Source: Lachnospiraceae bacterium (GTDB lineage: Bacteria; Bacillota; Clostridia; Lachnospirales; Lachnospiraceae). Taken from it: a stretch of 64,000 bases of DNA. Made by a program: the position numbers and the translations under genes. The stretch is from contig JALENY010000025.1 in the NCBI GenBank assembly GCA_022767285.1, forward strand, positions 34,875-98,874, read 5' to 3'. Of the stretch, positions 28,397 to 36,414 are shown piece by piece (position 1 is the first letter of the stretch; each line of letters begins with the position of its first letter). The notes under the pieces were generated by a model, which was given only the letters and a program-made list of their open reading frames with translations, was not told the origin of the DNA and searched no databases.

Positions 28397-29848
28397 ATGA
28401 AAGGTTTGACAAAGCGATGTATGGGCATTGTGATCGCGGCGATTACCTTATCTGTATTCTTCCGTCAGAATGTTCACGCTGCAGAAACAGCGGCAGATCA
28501 TCAGGCAGTGTCTGAGTCGGAAGAAAAGGGGCAGGTATTGGATGTGGACGCTGAGCTTACAGAAGAAACGTCGGACGTATCAGATGATATTGCATCAGAT
28601 GGAATAGACACTATTCTACCGACACAGGACGAAAGCGAAAACGGAGACGACGGCGAAGACGAGAGAAATTCAATTGGAGAAGGAACAAAAGAAGTTCAGA
28701 AAATCTGGGAAAAAATCGACGGATCCTGGTATTTGCTGGGAGGCGGAGAAAAACTGACCGGCTGGCAGCTGGTGAAGAATAAATGGTATTATCTGAACGA
28801 AAAAGGGGTAATGCAGAGCGGCTGGCTGAAACTCAAAGAAAACTGGTATTATCTCGGCGGATCCGAAGACGGAGCAAGAAAAAGCGGCTGGCAGTACCTG
28901 GGCGAAAACTGGTATTATCTGGATGAAGATGGTATTATGCTGACCGGCTGGCAGCAGATTCATGACGGCTGGTATTATCTGAACGGATCCGGAGCCATGC
29001 AGTATGGATGGAAGCGTCTGGAAGGAGAATGGTACTACTTTGGAAGTGCTGCAGACGGAGCCAGAAAGGACGGATGGTGCAAAGTAAGCGGAATCTGGTA
29101 TTTTATGGATGACGAAGGCGTTATGCAGACCGGCTGGGAAGATGTGGATGATACCTGGTATTATCTGAATGGATCCGGAGCCATGCAGACCGGTTGGAAA
29201 AAGCTGGGCGGAAAATGGTATTATCTGAACGGGTCCGGAGCTATGCAGAGCGGCTGGCAGAAGCTTGACGGTAAATGGTATTATCTGGGTGACCTGGATG
29301 ACGGTTCCATGAAAACCGGCTGGCAGGAAATCGACGAGAAATGGTATTATTTTTACAGCGATGGCAGCATGGCATCCAGCACATTTATCGGCGTTTATTG
29401 GGTAAATGCTTCCGGTGAGTGGATTGAAGGGGCAGAACCGGAATTTACCCTTAAGGGAAATGCAAAATTGACTTTTTACGACGGGAGTCCGGAATCAAAC
29501 GGGGGATACGCCGGAAGAAACTCTTCCGGAGCGAATGGCGGAAATCTTGCATTGGGACAGGTTTCCTGCAGTCGTTCTTACATACCTGCACACACGATCA
29601 TATACATTGAAACCGCCAATACAACCGGAGAAGGGTCTTACGCCAACGGAAAATACTTTTACGTTGCGGATACCGGTGTTACCGGGGCTCACGTGGATGT
29701 GTGTGTACCGGGGGAAACTCTGGTATCACGCAATTATGCCCTTGGGCATGCGCCTTACGGAGCCGGACGGGGAGACGTGTATATTGTAAAATATGATGCA
29801 ACCTGGGAGGAATATAAATCAAACTTTTTCCCAAGATGCAGTTGGTAA
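28397..29848 (+). CDS. Secreted CW-repeat protein with 3D-like domain
   Basis: A 483-residue secreted protein. After a signal peptide (about 1-28) and an acidic linker (30-105) come about ten choline-binding-type (CW) repeats of roughly 20 residues with the pattern GWxxxxxxWYYLxxxGxMxTGW (about 105-345). These bind wall choline or similar groups, or polysaccharide. The C-terminal part (about 350-483) has LTFYDGSPESNGGYAGRNSSG, LALGQVSC, PAHTIIYIE and the paired Asp YVADTGVTGAHVDVCV, the layout of a 3D muralytic domain. Short DNA repeats inside the CW region make slippage likely. Confidence 0.85.
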   Translation: MKGLTKRCMGIVIAAITLSVFFRQNVHAAETAADHQAVSESEEKGQVLDVDAELTEETSDVSDDIASDGIDTILPTQDESENGDDGEDERNSIGEGTKEVQKIWEKIDGSWYLLGGGEKLTGWQLVKNKWYYLNEKGVMQSGWLKLKENWYYLGGSEDGARKSGWQYLGENWYYLDEDGIMLTGWQQIHDGWYYLNGSGAMQYGWKRLEGEWYYFGSAADGARKDGWCKVSGIWYFMDDEGVMQTGWEDVDDTWYYLNGSGAMQTGWKKLGGKWYYLNGSGAMQSGWQKLDGKWYYLGDLDDGSMKTGWQEIDEKWYYFYSDGSMASSTFIGVYWVNASGEWIEGAEPEFTLKGNAKLTFYDGSPESNGGYAGRNSSGANGGNLALGQVSCSRSYIPAHTIIYIETANTTGEGSYANGKYFYVADTGVTGAHVDVCVPGETLVSRNYALGHAPYGAGRGDVYIVKYDATWEEYKSNFFPRCSW

Positions 29849-29881
29849 TCGAAAGAGCGTTTGACTGAAAGGGGAGAAAAC

Positions 29882-31621
29882 ATGAGAAAAAGATTTTTAA
29901 AAAAATACCGTGTGATTGGACTGGTTATGCTTGTTGCTCTGCTTGCAGGAGGTACGGTGCCTGCATTTGCTGCGGAGACAGATGCGCCGGCGGCCCTGTC
30001 CGGGGACAATGCAACGGAAAACGGCTGGGTTGAGAAAGACGGAGTCTGGTATTATTACATAGACGGTGTGGCGCAGACCGGCTGGAACCTTATAAAGGGA
30101 TACTGGTATTATATGGATAGCACCGGAGCCATGCAGACCGGCTGGCAGAAGGTGAACGAAAAATGGTATTACATGAAAAGCTCAGGCCAAATGGTGACCG
30201 GCTGGCAGTGTATCAATACAAAGTGGTATTATTTTGCCAGCTCAGGCGCTATGCAGACCGGCTGGATCACAACCAGCGGAAAGTGGTATTATCTGAGCTC
30301 TTCCGGTGCCATGGTCACCGGAGCCTGTAAAATCGACGGTAAAACCTATTGCTTTGACGGTTCAGGTGTGATGTTAAAATCAGGCTGGCATAAAGTGGAC
30401 GGAAAATGGTATTATCTGCAGTCCTCCGGAGCGGCTCTGACTGGCTGGCAGAAGATCAGCGGGAAATGGTACTATATGGATGCGGACGGAGTCATGCAGA
30501 CCGGTTGGCAAAATATCGAAGATGAATGGTATTATCTGAATGCTTCGGGAGCCATGGTGACGGGGTGGCATAAATCAGTAGATACCTGGTATTACTTAAG
30601 TTCTTCGGGAGCTATGGTAACCGGCTGGGAGAAAATAAGCGGGAAATGGTATTTGTTTGACAGTTCAGGAAAGATGCTGACGGGTTGGCAGCAGGTTTCA
30701 GGAGAAAAGTATTACCTGACGGAATCAGGCGCAATGCTTGCCGGGGGCTGGCAGAAAATCGGTGGATACTGGTATTTGCTGCATAGCTCAGGGAAAGCGC
30801 TGACGGGATGGCAGAAGGTGAACGGTGAATGGTACTACATGGACAAAGAATCCGCAAAAATGCTGACCGGCTGGCAGGAGATCGACGGAAAGTGGTACTA
30901 TCTGTATGAAGACGGCCACATGGCGCGCAATACATATATCGGTGAATACTGGGTTAACGATTCCGGCGAATGGGTGCCGGAAGAGAATACAAGTTCGGAA
31001 AATCTTGTGGCAATCCGAAAGATGTTTTATGCGGTAGAGACCGGAGGGCAGGAGTATGGCAAGTGCCGTTATGATGCTGTGACAGCTGCTTATGCCAATT
31101 CTGCCAATGAGACGGCCATTACCATAGGGGCAGGCCAGTGGTTTGCAACGGAGGCCAGAGATCTTCTGAATCTGATTCGGGAGACAGATCCGGATATGTT
31201 CGAAGAACTGGATACTGCAGGTATTGCATATGATCTGGACAATGCAGACTGGAAAAACTATGACATTGATCCGGAAGGCGAGAAGGGGCAGTGTATAAAA
31301 GCGATCATTGACACTCCGGTAGGCAGAAAATGTCAGGATCAGATGATGGATGAACAGATTCAGTATTATCTGGAAACAGCGGAAAATGCAGGCATCACAG
31401 AACTGGGCGGTCAGGTCATGTACGCAGAGACCATGCACTTGGGCGGCAAAAAAGCGGCAGACCGTATTCTGGGCCATTGTGAAAAACCCTACACGGCAGA
31501 CACGTATTATGTTGCTGTAACCACCACCTGGCCGGAAGATGCAGAACTCAATTCGCCGGTGACAGATTACAAGACGAGACATAAGAAAATCTACGGCTGG
31601 ATTAAAGAATATCTGAAATAA
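29882..31621 (+). CDS. Secreted CW-repeat protein with lysozyme-like C-terminal domain
   Basis: A 579-residue secreted protein. The ATG at 29882 follows AAAGGGGAG; a TTG seven codons upstream is less likely. Signal peptide about 1-30 (ending PAFAAE). About sixteen CW repeats fill residues 45-360. The last 200 residues form a separate domain beginning with FYAVETGGQEYG and AITIGAGQWFATEA and ending KIYGWIKEYLK; the layout suggests a lysozyme-like or phage endolysin fold with Glu of VETGG as catalytic candidate. I do not recognise the exact family. It is a tandem neighbour of another CW protein with a different enzyme domain. Confidence 0.8.
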   Translation: MRKRFLKKYRVIGLVMLVALLAGGTVPAFAAETDAPAALSGDNATENGWVEKDGVWYYYIDGVAQTGWNLIKGYWYYMDSTGAMQTGWQKVNEKWYYMKSSGQMVTGWQCINTKWYYFASSGAMQTGWITTSGKWYYLSSSGAMVTGACKIDGKTYCFDGSGVMLKSGWHKVDGKWYYLQSSGAALTGWQKISGKWYYMDADGVMQTGWQNIEDEWYYLNASGAMVTGWHKSVDTWYYLSSSGAMVTGWEKISGKWYLFDSSGKMLTGWQQVSGEKYYLTESGAMLAGGWQKIGGYWYLLHSSGKALTGWQKVNGEWYYMDKESAKMLTGWQEIDGKWYYLYEDGHMARNTYIGEYWVNDSGEWVPEENTSSENLVAIRKMFYAVETGGQEYGKCRYDAVTAAYANSANETAITIGAGQWFATEARDLLNLIRETDPDMFEELDTAGIAYDLDNADWKNYDIDPEGEKGQCIKAIIDTPVGRKCQDQMMDEQIQYYLETAENAGITELGGQVMYAETMHLGGKKAADRILGHCEKPYTADTYYVAVTTTWPEDAELNSPVTDYKTRHKKIYGWIKEYLK

Positions 31622-31627
31622 AAGACT

Positions 31628-31670
31628 GGCTCCATAAGAAATGTGATTGTTTCTTATGGAGCCATATATC
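31628..31670 (+). terminator. Hairpin after the CW-repeat genes
   Basis: GGCTCCATAAGAAA (31628-31641) pairs with TTTCTTATGGAGCC (31650-31663), a perfect 14-base stem. The following ATATATC is poor in T, so termination may be weak. Confidence 0.65.
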
Positions 31671-31794
31671 ATAAAAGCAAGTGAGAAAAAAGTGATAGTT
31701 CATTGTTAAAGGATTTAATTTTGTACGGGATGAAGTTGATTTTCAGATGACAGAAATAAAAGTTTTGCAAGTTAAAAATTTTTTAAAATAAGTA

Positions 31795-31823
31795 TTGACA
31801 AAATACGTCTTCTTTTATATAAT
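31795..31823 (+). promoter_or_regulatory. tRNA-Pro promoter
   Basis: TTGACA (31795-31800) and TATAAT (31818-31823) with a 17-base spacer, a consensus promoter 14 bases before the tRNA. Confidence 0.9.
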
Positions 31824-31837
31824 ACTTATTGTTGTGA

Positions 31838-31911
31838 CGATGCGTGGCTCAGTTTGGTAGAGCGCTGCGTTCGGGACGCAGAGGTCGCAGGTTCAAATCC
31901 TGTCGCATCGA
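31838..31911 (+). tRNA. tRNA-Pro (anticodon CGG)
   Basis: A 74-base cloverleaf without encoded CCA. The acceptor arms are CGATGCG and CGCATCG with discriminator A. The D arm has GGCTCAGTTTGGTAGAGC, the anticodon stem-loop is CTGCG-TTCGGGA-CGCAG, giving anticodon CGG, and the T arm is CGCAGGTTCAAATCCTGTC. Its last 26 bases are copied downstream. Confidence 0.96.
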
Positions 31912-32094
31912 TTAAAAATAGGATGAGTACGATGTACTCGTCCTATTTTTAATTTATACTGTAGTATTTATACTGCGGGACCCACACCGGAGCAAATACC
32001 CGTGCGGGCGCAGAGGGTGCTGCGTGCCGGTGGCACGCGTTTAGCACGGACCGGAGCGAAGCGTAGACCGCAGGTTCAAATCCTGTCGCATCGA
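31886..32094 (+). repeat. 26-base direct repeat of the tRNA-Pro 3' end (att-like scar)
   Basis: Bases 31886-31911 (T arm and acceptor 3' half of tRNA-Pro) recur exactly at 32069-32094. The second copy has no tRNA 5' half. The DNA between (31955-32068) is visibly more GC-rich than its surroundings and holds a hairpin GCGTGCC/GGCACGC (32022-32038) flanked by GTGC/GCAC. Duplicated tRNA 3' ends are the usual mark of integrase-driven insertion. Confidence 0.7.
31914..31953 (+). terminator. Intrinsic terminator of tRNA-Pro
   Basis: AAAATAGGATGAGTAC pairs with GTACTCGTCCTATTTTT, with a 3-base loop, directly after the tRNA. Confidence 0.9.
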
Positions 32095-32098
32095 CTTC

Positions 32099-32157
32099 TA
32101 AAAAACGGGGAGCATATCAAGGGTTAAGCAGACCTTAGATGTGACAGCCCCATTTTT
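32099..32157. terminator. Possible terminator downstream of the att-like repeat
   Basis: AAAAAACGGGG pairs with CCCCATTTTTT across a long loop that has its own weak AAGG/CCTT pairing. No gene feeds it except read-through from the tRNA region. A second strong hairpin, AAGAATAGCCGT with ACGGCTATTTCTT and CCTGCACT/AGTGCAGG inside (32237-32300), follows; it probably ends the leftward gene at 32366. No gene is seen in 32100-32365. Confidence 0.5.
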
Positions 32158-32365
32158 TGCGCGTATATTATGTTCCTGACAGGAAAGCCGGAAGGTGAGT
32201 GCGAAGTTACCGTTCCGGTAAAATAGAGAAAGAACTAAGAATAGCCGTACCTGCACTTCGGGCAAGTAATATGCTGCGGAGTGCAGGACGGCTATTTCTT
32301 ATGTTAATAATTAGAATTGCTGCAACAGGCAAGACAAATGTTAATATGTTGCCGTTATGTGTGAT

Positions 32366-33466
32366 TTATTTATATTTACGAACGATGGCAGCCATCTGCT
32401 CCCATTTTTCCTCCATATCTTTTACCAGCTTGAACTGTGTACGACAGCGATCCAGATTGTGTTCCGGACGATGAATCTTGAAGTAATGGTCTCCCTCCAG
32501 GTAATCTGTCAGAAAACGCATACCGCATTCAAAGGTCATAACTTTGGCACCCATGGGAAGCAGTTCGATTTCTTTTTCGGTAAGGCGTCCTTCGCATCCC
32601 TCCAGGAAACCTTTTACATAGATTTCAAACAATTCCAGATTGCAGCTTACTTTATTCAGATCTTTTTCGTCTTCGGCTGCTGTGCTGGCACCGAAACGGA
32701 TGGAATCACCGAAATCGTTCATGGCCAGGCCGGGCATTACGGTATCAAGGTCGATGACACAGATACCTTTTCCGGATTTGTTGTCAATCATAATATTGTT
32801 CAGCTTTGTGTCATTGTGGGTTACGCGAAGCGGGAGTTCACCGGCTTCCAGAAGCTGTCCGAAGACTTTTGTCACATCCTCACGATCGAGAACAAACTGA
32901 ATCTCTTCCTGTACGTCTTTTGCACGTCCCACAATATCTTTGGAAACGGCCTGCCTGAAAACTTCAAAACGCGCTGCGGTATCGTGGAAGCCTTTGATGG
33001 TCTCATGCAGGGTGTCTGCCGGATAATCTGCCAGCATTTTCTGAAAATGTCCGAAGGATACGGCACTTTCATAGAAATCTTCCGGTTTTTCGACCTGATC
33101 GTAGCTGGTGGCATCGGTGATCAAGATGTAAGCACGCCAGTAGCTGCCTGTGCTGTCTTTGTAATAAGGTTTACCGTCTTTTGACGGAATGACGGTCAAA
33201 GTCTCACGGTCAGGGTCACCGCCATTTTCCACAATGATCTTGCGCAGGTAGGTTGTCACGTTCATAATATTTTCCATTAATTCCACCGGCTGATTAAAGA
33301 TATCTGTATTCATGCGCTGAAGGATCCGGGGACTATTTGCTGTGAAAGTCAGAAGATAGGTGTCGTTGATGTGGCCGTTTCCGTAACTTTCAATGTGAAG
33401 CGGAGCTTCGGGGAAAGCAAAATTTTCCACCGCTTCCTGCAATTGTTTTTCTGTTATTGCGTTCAT
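32366..33466 (-). CDS. N-acetylhexosamine 1-kinase-like phosphotransferase
   Basis: A 366-residue kinase of the aminoglycoside-phosphotransferase fold, closely resembling bifidobacterial NahK, which phosphorylates GalNAc and GlcNAc at C1. Matching segments are YGNGHINDTYLL, ILQRMNTDIF, HFQKML, the catalytic loop LRVTHNDTKLNNIM, DLDTVMPG and the following FGDSIRFGASTAAEDE, and ECGMRFLTDYLEGD. The start is the ATG at 33466, preceded by GGGAGG; it is two bases after the upstream gene's stop. With the nucleotidyltransferase it could turn free hexosamine into a nucleotide sugar. Confidence 0.88.
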   Translation of the reverse strand: MNAITEKQLQEAVENFAFPEAPLHIESYGNGHINDTYLLTFTANSPRILQRMNTDIFNQPVELMENIMNVTTYLRKIIVENGGDPDRETLTVIPSKDGKPYYKDSTGSYWRAYILITDATSYDQVEKPEDFYESAVSFGHFQKMLADYPADTLHETIKGFHDTAARFEVFRQAVSKDIVGRAKDVQEEIQFVLDREDVTKVFGQLLEAGELPLRVTHNDTKLNNIMIDNKSGKGICVIDLDTVMPGLAMNDFGDSIRFGASTAAEDEKDLNKVSCNLELFEIYVKGFLEGCEGRLTEKEIELLPMGAKVMTFECGMRFLTDYLEGDHYFKIHRPEHNLDRCRTQFKLVKDMEEKWEQMAAIVRKYK

Positions 33467-33468
33467 TT

Positions 33469-34392
33469 TTATTCCTCCCATAATTTTTCCGGATAGATTC
33501 CGTTTTGTTTCATTTCCTTTATTGCACGTTCGATTACCGGTTTATCCTGCCGATAGGTTACGCCATACCAGACATCTTTCGTTGCAAGAACTTCAACGGT
33601 GGCTTTTCCTTCTTTTAAAAGCCGGCTGACAACGGAGGGAAGGAAATATTCGCATTTTAAAGGATTTTTCTCAAGATTGTTTTCCAGAAATTCGGAAAAA
33701 CCGTTTTGTATTTCGGTCAGAATACTTTCGGTAAATCCCCACATATTCATGGAAACAATGGTGTCGTCGGCAAGGGAGTTCCAGGTTTTTCCGTCGTCTT
33801 CAGTATAAGCGATTCCATCTGTATGCTTTTCGATCCGTGTCCGCTCTGTGACTGACATCAGATAATTATCCTGATCCAGTTCGCAGACGCCTCTGGCTAC
33901 GTGTCCGTTGTCGGTAACCGTATTTTTCAGCTGATATCCGACCATGGTATAGCGCATTTTTTCATCATCTTCGTGAGAAGAAAGATAATCAAAAATCTGC
34001 TGAAAAGCATGTACTCCGTAATAATCGTCAGCGTTGATTACGGCAAAAGGACCGTCAATCTGTCCGGCTGCGCTCAATACTGCGTGAGCAGTACCCCACG
34101 GTTTGGTGCGGCCTTCCGGCATCTGAAAACCTTCCGGCAGGTTCTTCAGATCCTGGTATGCATAAGATACTTCCATAAGTGATTCCATACGATTTCCGAC
34201 AGCCTCTTTGAAATCTTCTTCATCTTCTTTTTTGATGATAAAAACAACTTTTTCAAAGCCTGCCCGTTTGGCATCATAGATTGAGAAATCCATGATGATA
34301 TGACCGTCCTGATCAATGGGATCGATCTGTTTCAGACCGCCGTAACGGCTGCCCATGCCTGCTGCCATGATGACTAATACTGGTTTTTTCAT
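33469..34392 (-). CDS. Sugar-phosphate nucleotidyltransferase
   Basis: A 307-residue GT-A-type nucleotidyltransferase. The nucleotide loop is VIMAAGMGSRYGGLKQIDPI, followed by KPWGTAHAVLSA and the metal-binding FAVINADDYYG. It probably makes an NDP-sugar from the sugar 1-phosphate produced by the adjoining kinase. Which nucleotide and sugar it prefers cannot be told. First gene of a leftward pair; the AraC-type gene at 34665 is transcribed away from it. Confidence 0.88.
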   Translation of the reverse strand: MKKPVLVIMAAGMGSRYGGLKQIDPIDQDGHIIMDFSIYDAKRAGFEKVVFIIKKEDEEDFKEAVGNRMESLMEVSYAYQDLKNLPEGFQMPEGRTKPWGTAHAVLSAAGQIDGPFAVINADDYYGVHAFQQIFDYLSSHEDDEKMRYTMVGYQLKNTVTDNGHVARGVCELDQDNYLMSVTERTRIEKHTDGIAYTEDDGKTWNSLADDTIVSMNMWGFTESILTEIQNGFSEFLENNLEKNPLKCEYFLPSVVSRLLKEGKATVEVLATKDVWYGVTYRQDKPVIERAIKEMKQNGIYPEKLWEE

Positions 34393-34664
34393 TGGAATAA
34401 TACCTCCCTGAATTCTGTAAAAATATTGCTCTGGCTTCTTTTATGAGATTATTGTAGTATATAGATAAGAAGTAATCTTTGCACGATTTTGGCTTTCATT
34501 TACATTATCAGCTTGAATTGTTACAAGTTATTTTTTCAGCATTTGTAAAGCTTTTTTTCGGAAAACAGCAGTGGGTGAAAGGATCGTAAACAACAGCTGA
34601 TTGTGTAAGGCGGCTTATGAAAAACGGGGCTGAAATAGTCAGCTCCGACAGGAGACGATGGAAT

Positions 34665-35570
34665 ATGGAATATACAGGAATTACATGCAGCGAAGTTTTG
34701 GTTATTGATAAGCTGTATTCGCTGCATTACTTTGAGTACATGAGTTCTTTTTATTTTCCGGGCGAGGAACATAATTTCTGGGAATTTATCTGCGTGGACA
34801 AAGGAGAAGTAATCATCGGCGGCGGAGATCGCACAATCCGGTTGAAAAAGGGGGATATCGCGTTCCATGAACCGGGAGAATTTCATTGGGTCAAGGCTGA
34901 CGGGAAAATAGCGCCGAATCTGATTGTTGTGTCTTTTTCCAGTGACTCGGAAATGATGGATTTTTTCAGAAAGAAATTTTTCGTGATCGATAACAAAGAG
35001 CGTCAGATTCTTGCAGACATGATACGCCAGGCCCGGATATGCCTGAAAGGCCGCCTGGATGATCCTTACCAGAAAACGCTGTTTTTGAATGATGGGCTTA
35101 TGCCCGGTTCGCTGCAGCTTCTTTCCATGTATCTGCAGCAGTTTTTATTACTTCTGTACCAGCGGAATCAGGAAAATAAAGAAATGGTTCGCGAAATAGG
35201 CGTGGTATATGAAAAGACCAGTAAAAAAAATTATGACAGGGAGCTGTTTGAACGGATCACCGGATATATGGAAGCGAATCTGTCCGAACATCTGAGCTTG
35301 AAGCAGATCTGCCAGGATAATTTGATCGGAAAGGCAAAATTACAGAAGATCGTCCGGCAGGAGACAGGAATGGGGATAATCGATTATTTCGTGAATCTGA
35401 AAATTGAGGCAGCAAAAGACTATATCCGTTCAGAACGGATGAATTTTTCGCAGATAGCGGAGATGCTGGGCTATTCTTCCGTGCACTATTTTTCCCGTCA
35501 GTTTAAGAATGTCACCCACATGACTCCTTCGGAATATGCATCTTCAATTAAAGCAATGGCAGAAGAGTAA
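34665..35570 (+). CDS. AraC family transcriptional regulator (first)
   Basis: A 301-residue regulator with an N-terminal cupin-type sensor (HNFWEFICVDKGEVIIGGGDRTIRLKKGDIAFHEPGEFHWV spread over about 35-85) and a C-terminal pair of helix-turn-helix motifs (LSLKQICQDNLIGKAKLQKIV and NFSQIAEMLGYSSVHYFSRQFK). The ATG at 34665 has AGGAGA 8 bases upstream; an ATG 16 codons earlier lacks a site. It is divergent from the hexosamine kinase pair and may control it in response to a sugar. Confidence 0.88.
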   Translation: MEYTGITCSEVLVIDKLYSLHYFEYMSSFYFPGEEHNFWEFICVDKGEVIIGGGDRTIRLKKGDIAFHEPGEFHWVKADGKIAPNLIVVSFSSDSEMMDFFRKKFFVIDNKERQILADMIRQARICLKGRLDDPYQKTLFLNDGLMPGSLQLLSMYLQQFLLLLYQRNQENKEMVREIGVVYEKTSKKNYDRELFERITGYMEANLSEHLSLKQICQDNLIGKAKLQKIVRQETGMGIIDYFVNLKIEAAKDYIRSERMNFSQIAEMLGYSSVHYFSRQFKNVTHMTPSEYASSIKAMAEE

Positions 35571-35663
35571 CTTAATTTCATATGACACATACATTTGGGA
35601 CTTTTGGTTCCTGAATTTCGGCATATACTGAATTAAGCGCTGCGGATGGAAAGGGAGAGTTTC

Positions 35664-36269
35664 TTGTCCCATCAAATTTGGAATTTCCCGGTGATTTATC
35701 AGAAACCGGAATTACCCACTGGCTGTGAGATAACGGCGTTGACGATGCTGCTGCGTTTTTACGGTTATCCGGTCAGCAAGACCGTTATGGCTGCATCGTT
35801 TTTACCGCAGACCGGATATGTTGTACGGATCGGAGAAAATGGGAAGAAATACGGACCGGATCTCAATGCATGTTTTGTAGGCAATCCTTTTGGAAAAGGT
35901 ACGGTCTGTGGTGCGGCTGCGCTGGTTGCTGCGGCAAATCGGTATCTTTTAAGCTGCGGCAGTTCTTTATGGGCGAAAAATATTACCGGGAGCCTGCCCT
36001 TGGAGCTGTACAGTCGTGTGGACAGGAATCAGCCGGTGGTCGTGATGGCCACAATTGGCATGAAGGATCGGCGTCCTGCGGAAGGATGGTATACTGCTGC
36101 CGGCAAATATGTTGACTGGAGCACCAATGATCATGGAGTGGTATTGATTGGATGGTCAAATGCTGCGGTGAGCATCGCCTGCCCTATCTGTGGAATACGG
36201 CGGTATTCCAGAATGCAGTTTGAGAAAGTATTTGCAGACAGAGGCCGGATGGCAATGGTGATTGAATAA
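35664..36269 (+). CDS. C39-like cysteine peptidase domain protein
   Basis: A protein of about 201 residues with the papain-like C39_2 layout: nucleophile Cys in ELPTGCEITALTMLLRFYGY (residue 21 from the TTG start), His in TNDHGVVLIGW, and an Asp-containing segment between. The TTG at 35664 has AAGGGAGAG just upstream; an ATG at 35646 has no ribosome site. No signal peptide or membrane helix is evident, so it may act inside the cell or be exported by an unseen route. Substrate unknown. Confidence 0.75.
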   Translation: MSHQIWNFPVIYQKPELPTGCEITALTMLLRFYGYPVSKTVMAASFLPQTGYVVRIGENGKKYGPDLNACFVGNPFGKGTVCGAAALVAAANRYLLSCGSSLWAKNITGSLPLELYSRVDRNQPVVVMATIGMKDRRPAEGWYTAAGKYVDWSTNDHGVVLIGWSNAAVSIACPICGIRRYSRMQFEKVFADRGRMAMVIE

Positions 36270-36414
36270 GAAGAGGAAAACTTGCGGACAGGTGTGCCGA
36301 ATGGCATATGGTGACAGCATTATCAAAGTTGGTGGAAATGGATTGTTTAAGAATGGAATGTAAAGTCGGAGCGCTGCATAAGAATTATGGAATGGGACTA
36401 TGAAGGAGAAAACT

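Noticed and set aside
28700..30950. CRISPR-like array in the regularly spaced TGGTATTA repeats
   Set aside because: The repeats lie in frame within CW-repeat coding sequence with a period of about 60 bases and encode the conserved WYYL units.
32040..32094. A second tRNA near 32069
   Set aside because: Only the 3' half matches tRNA-Pro; there is no D arm, anticodon stem or acceptor 5' strand.
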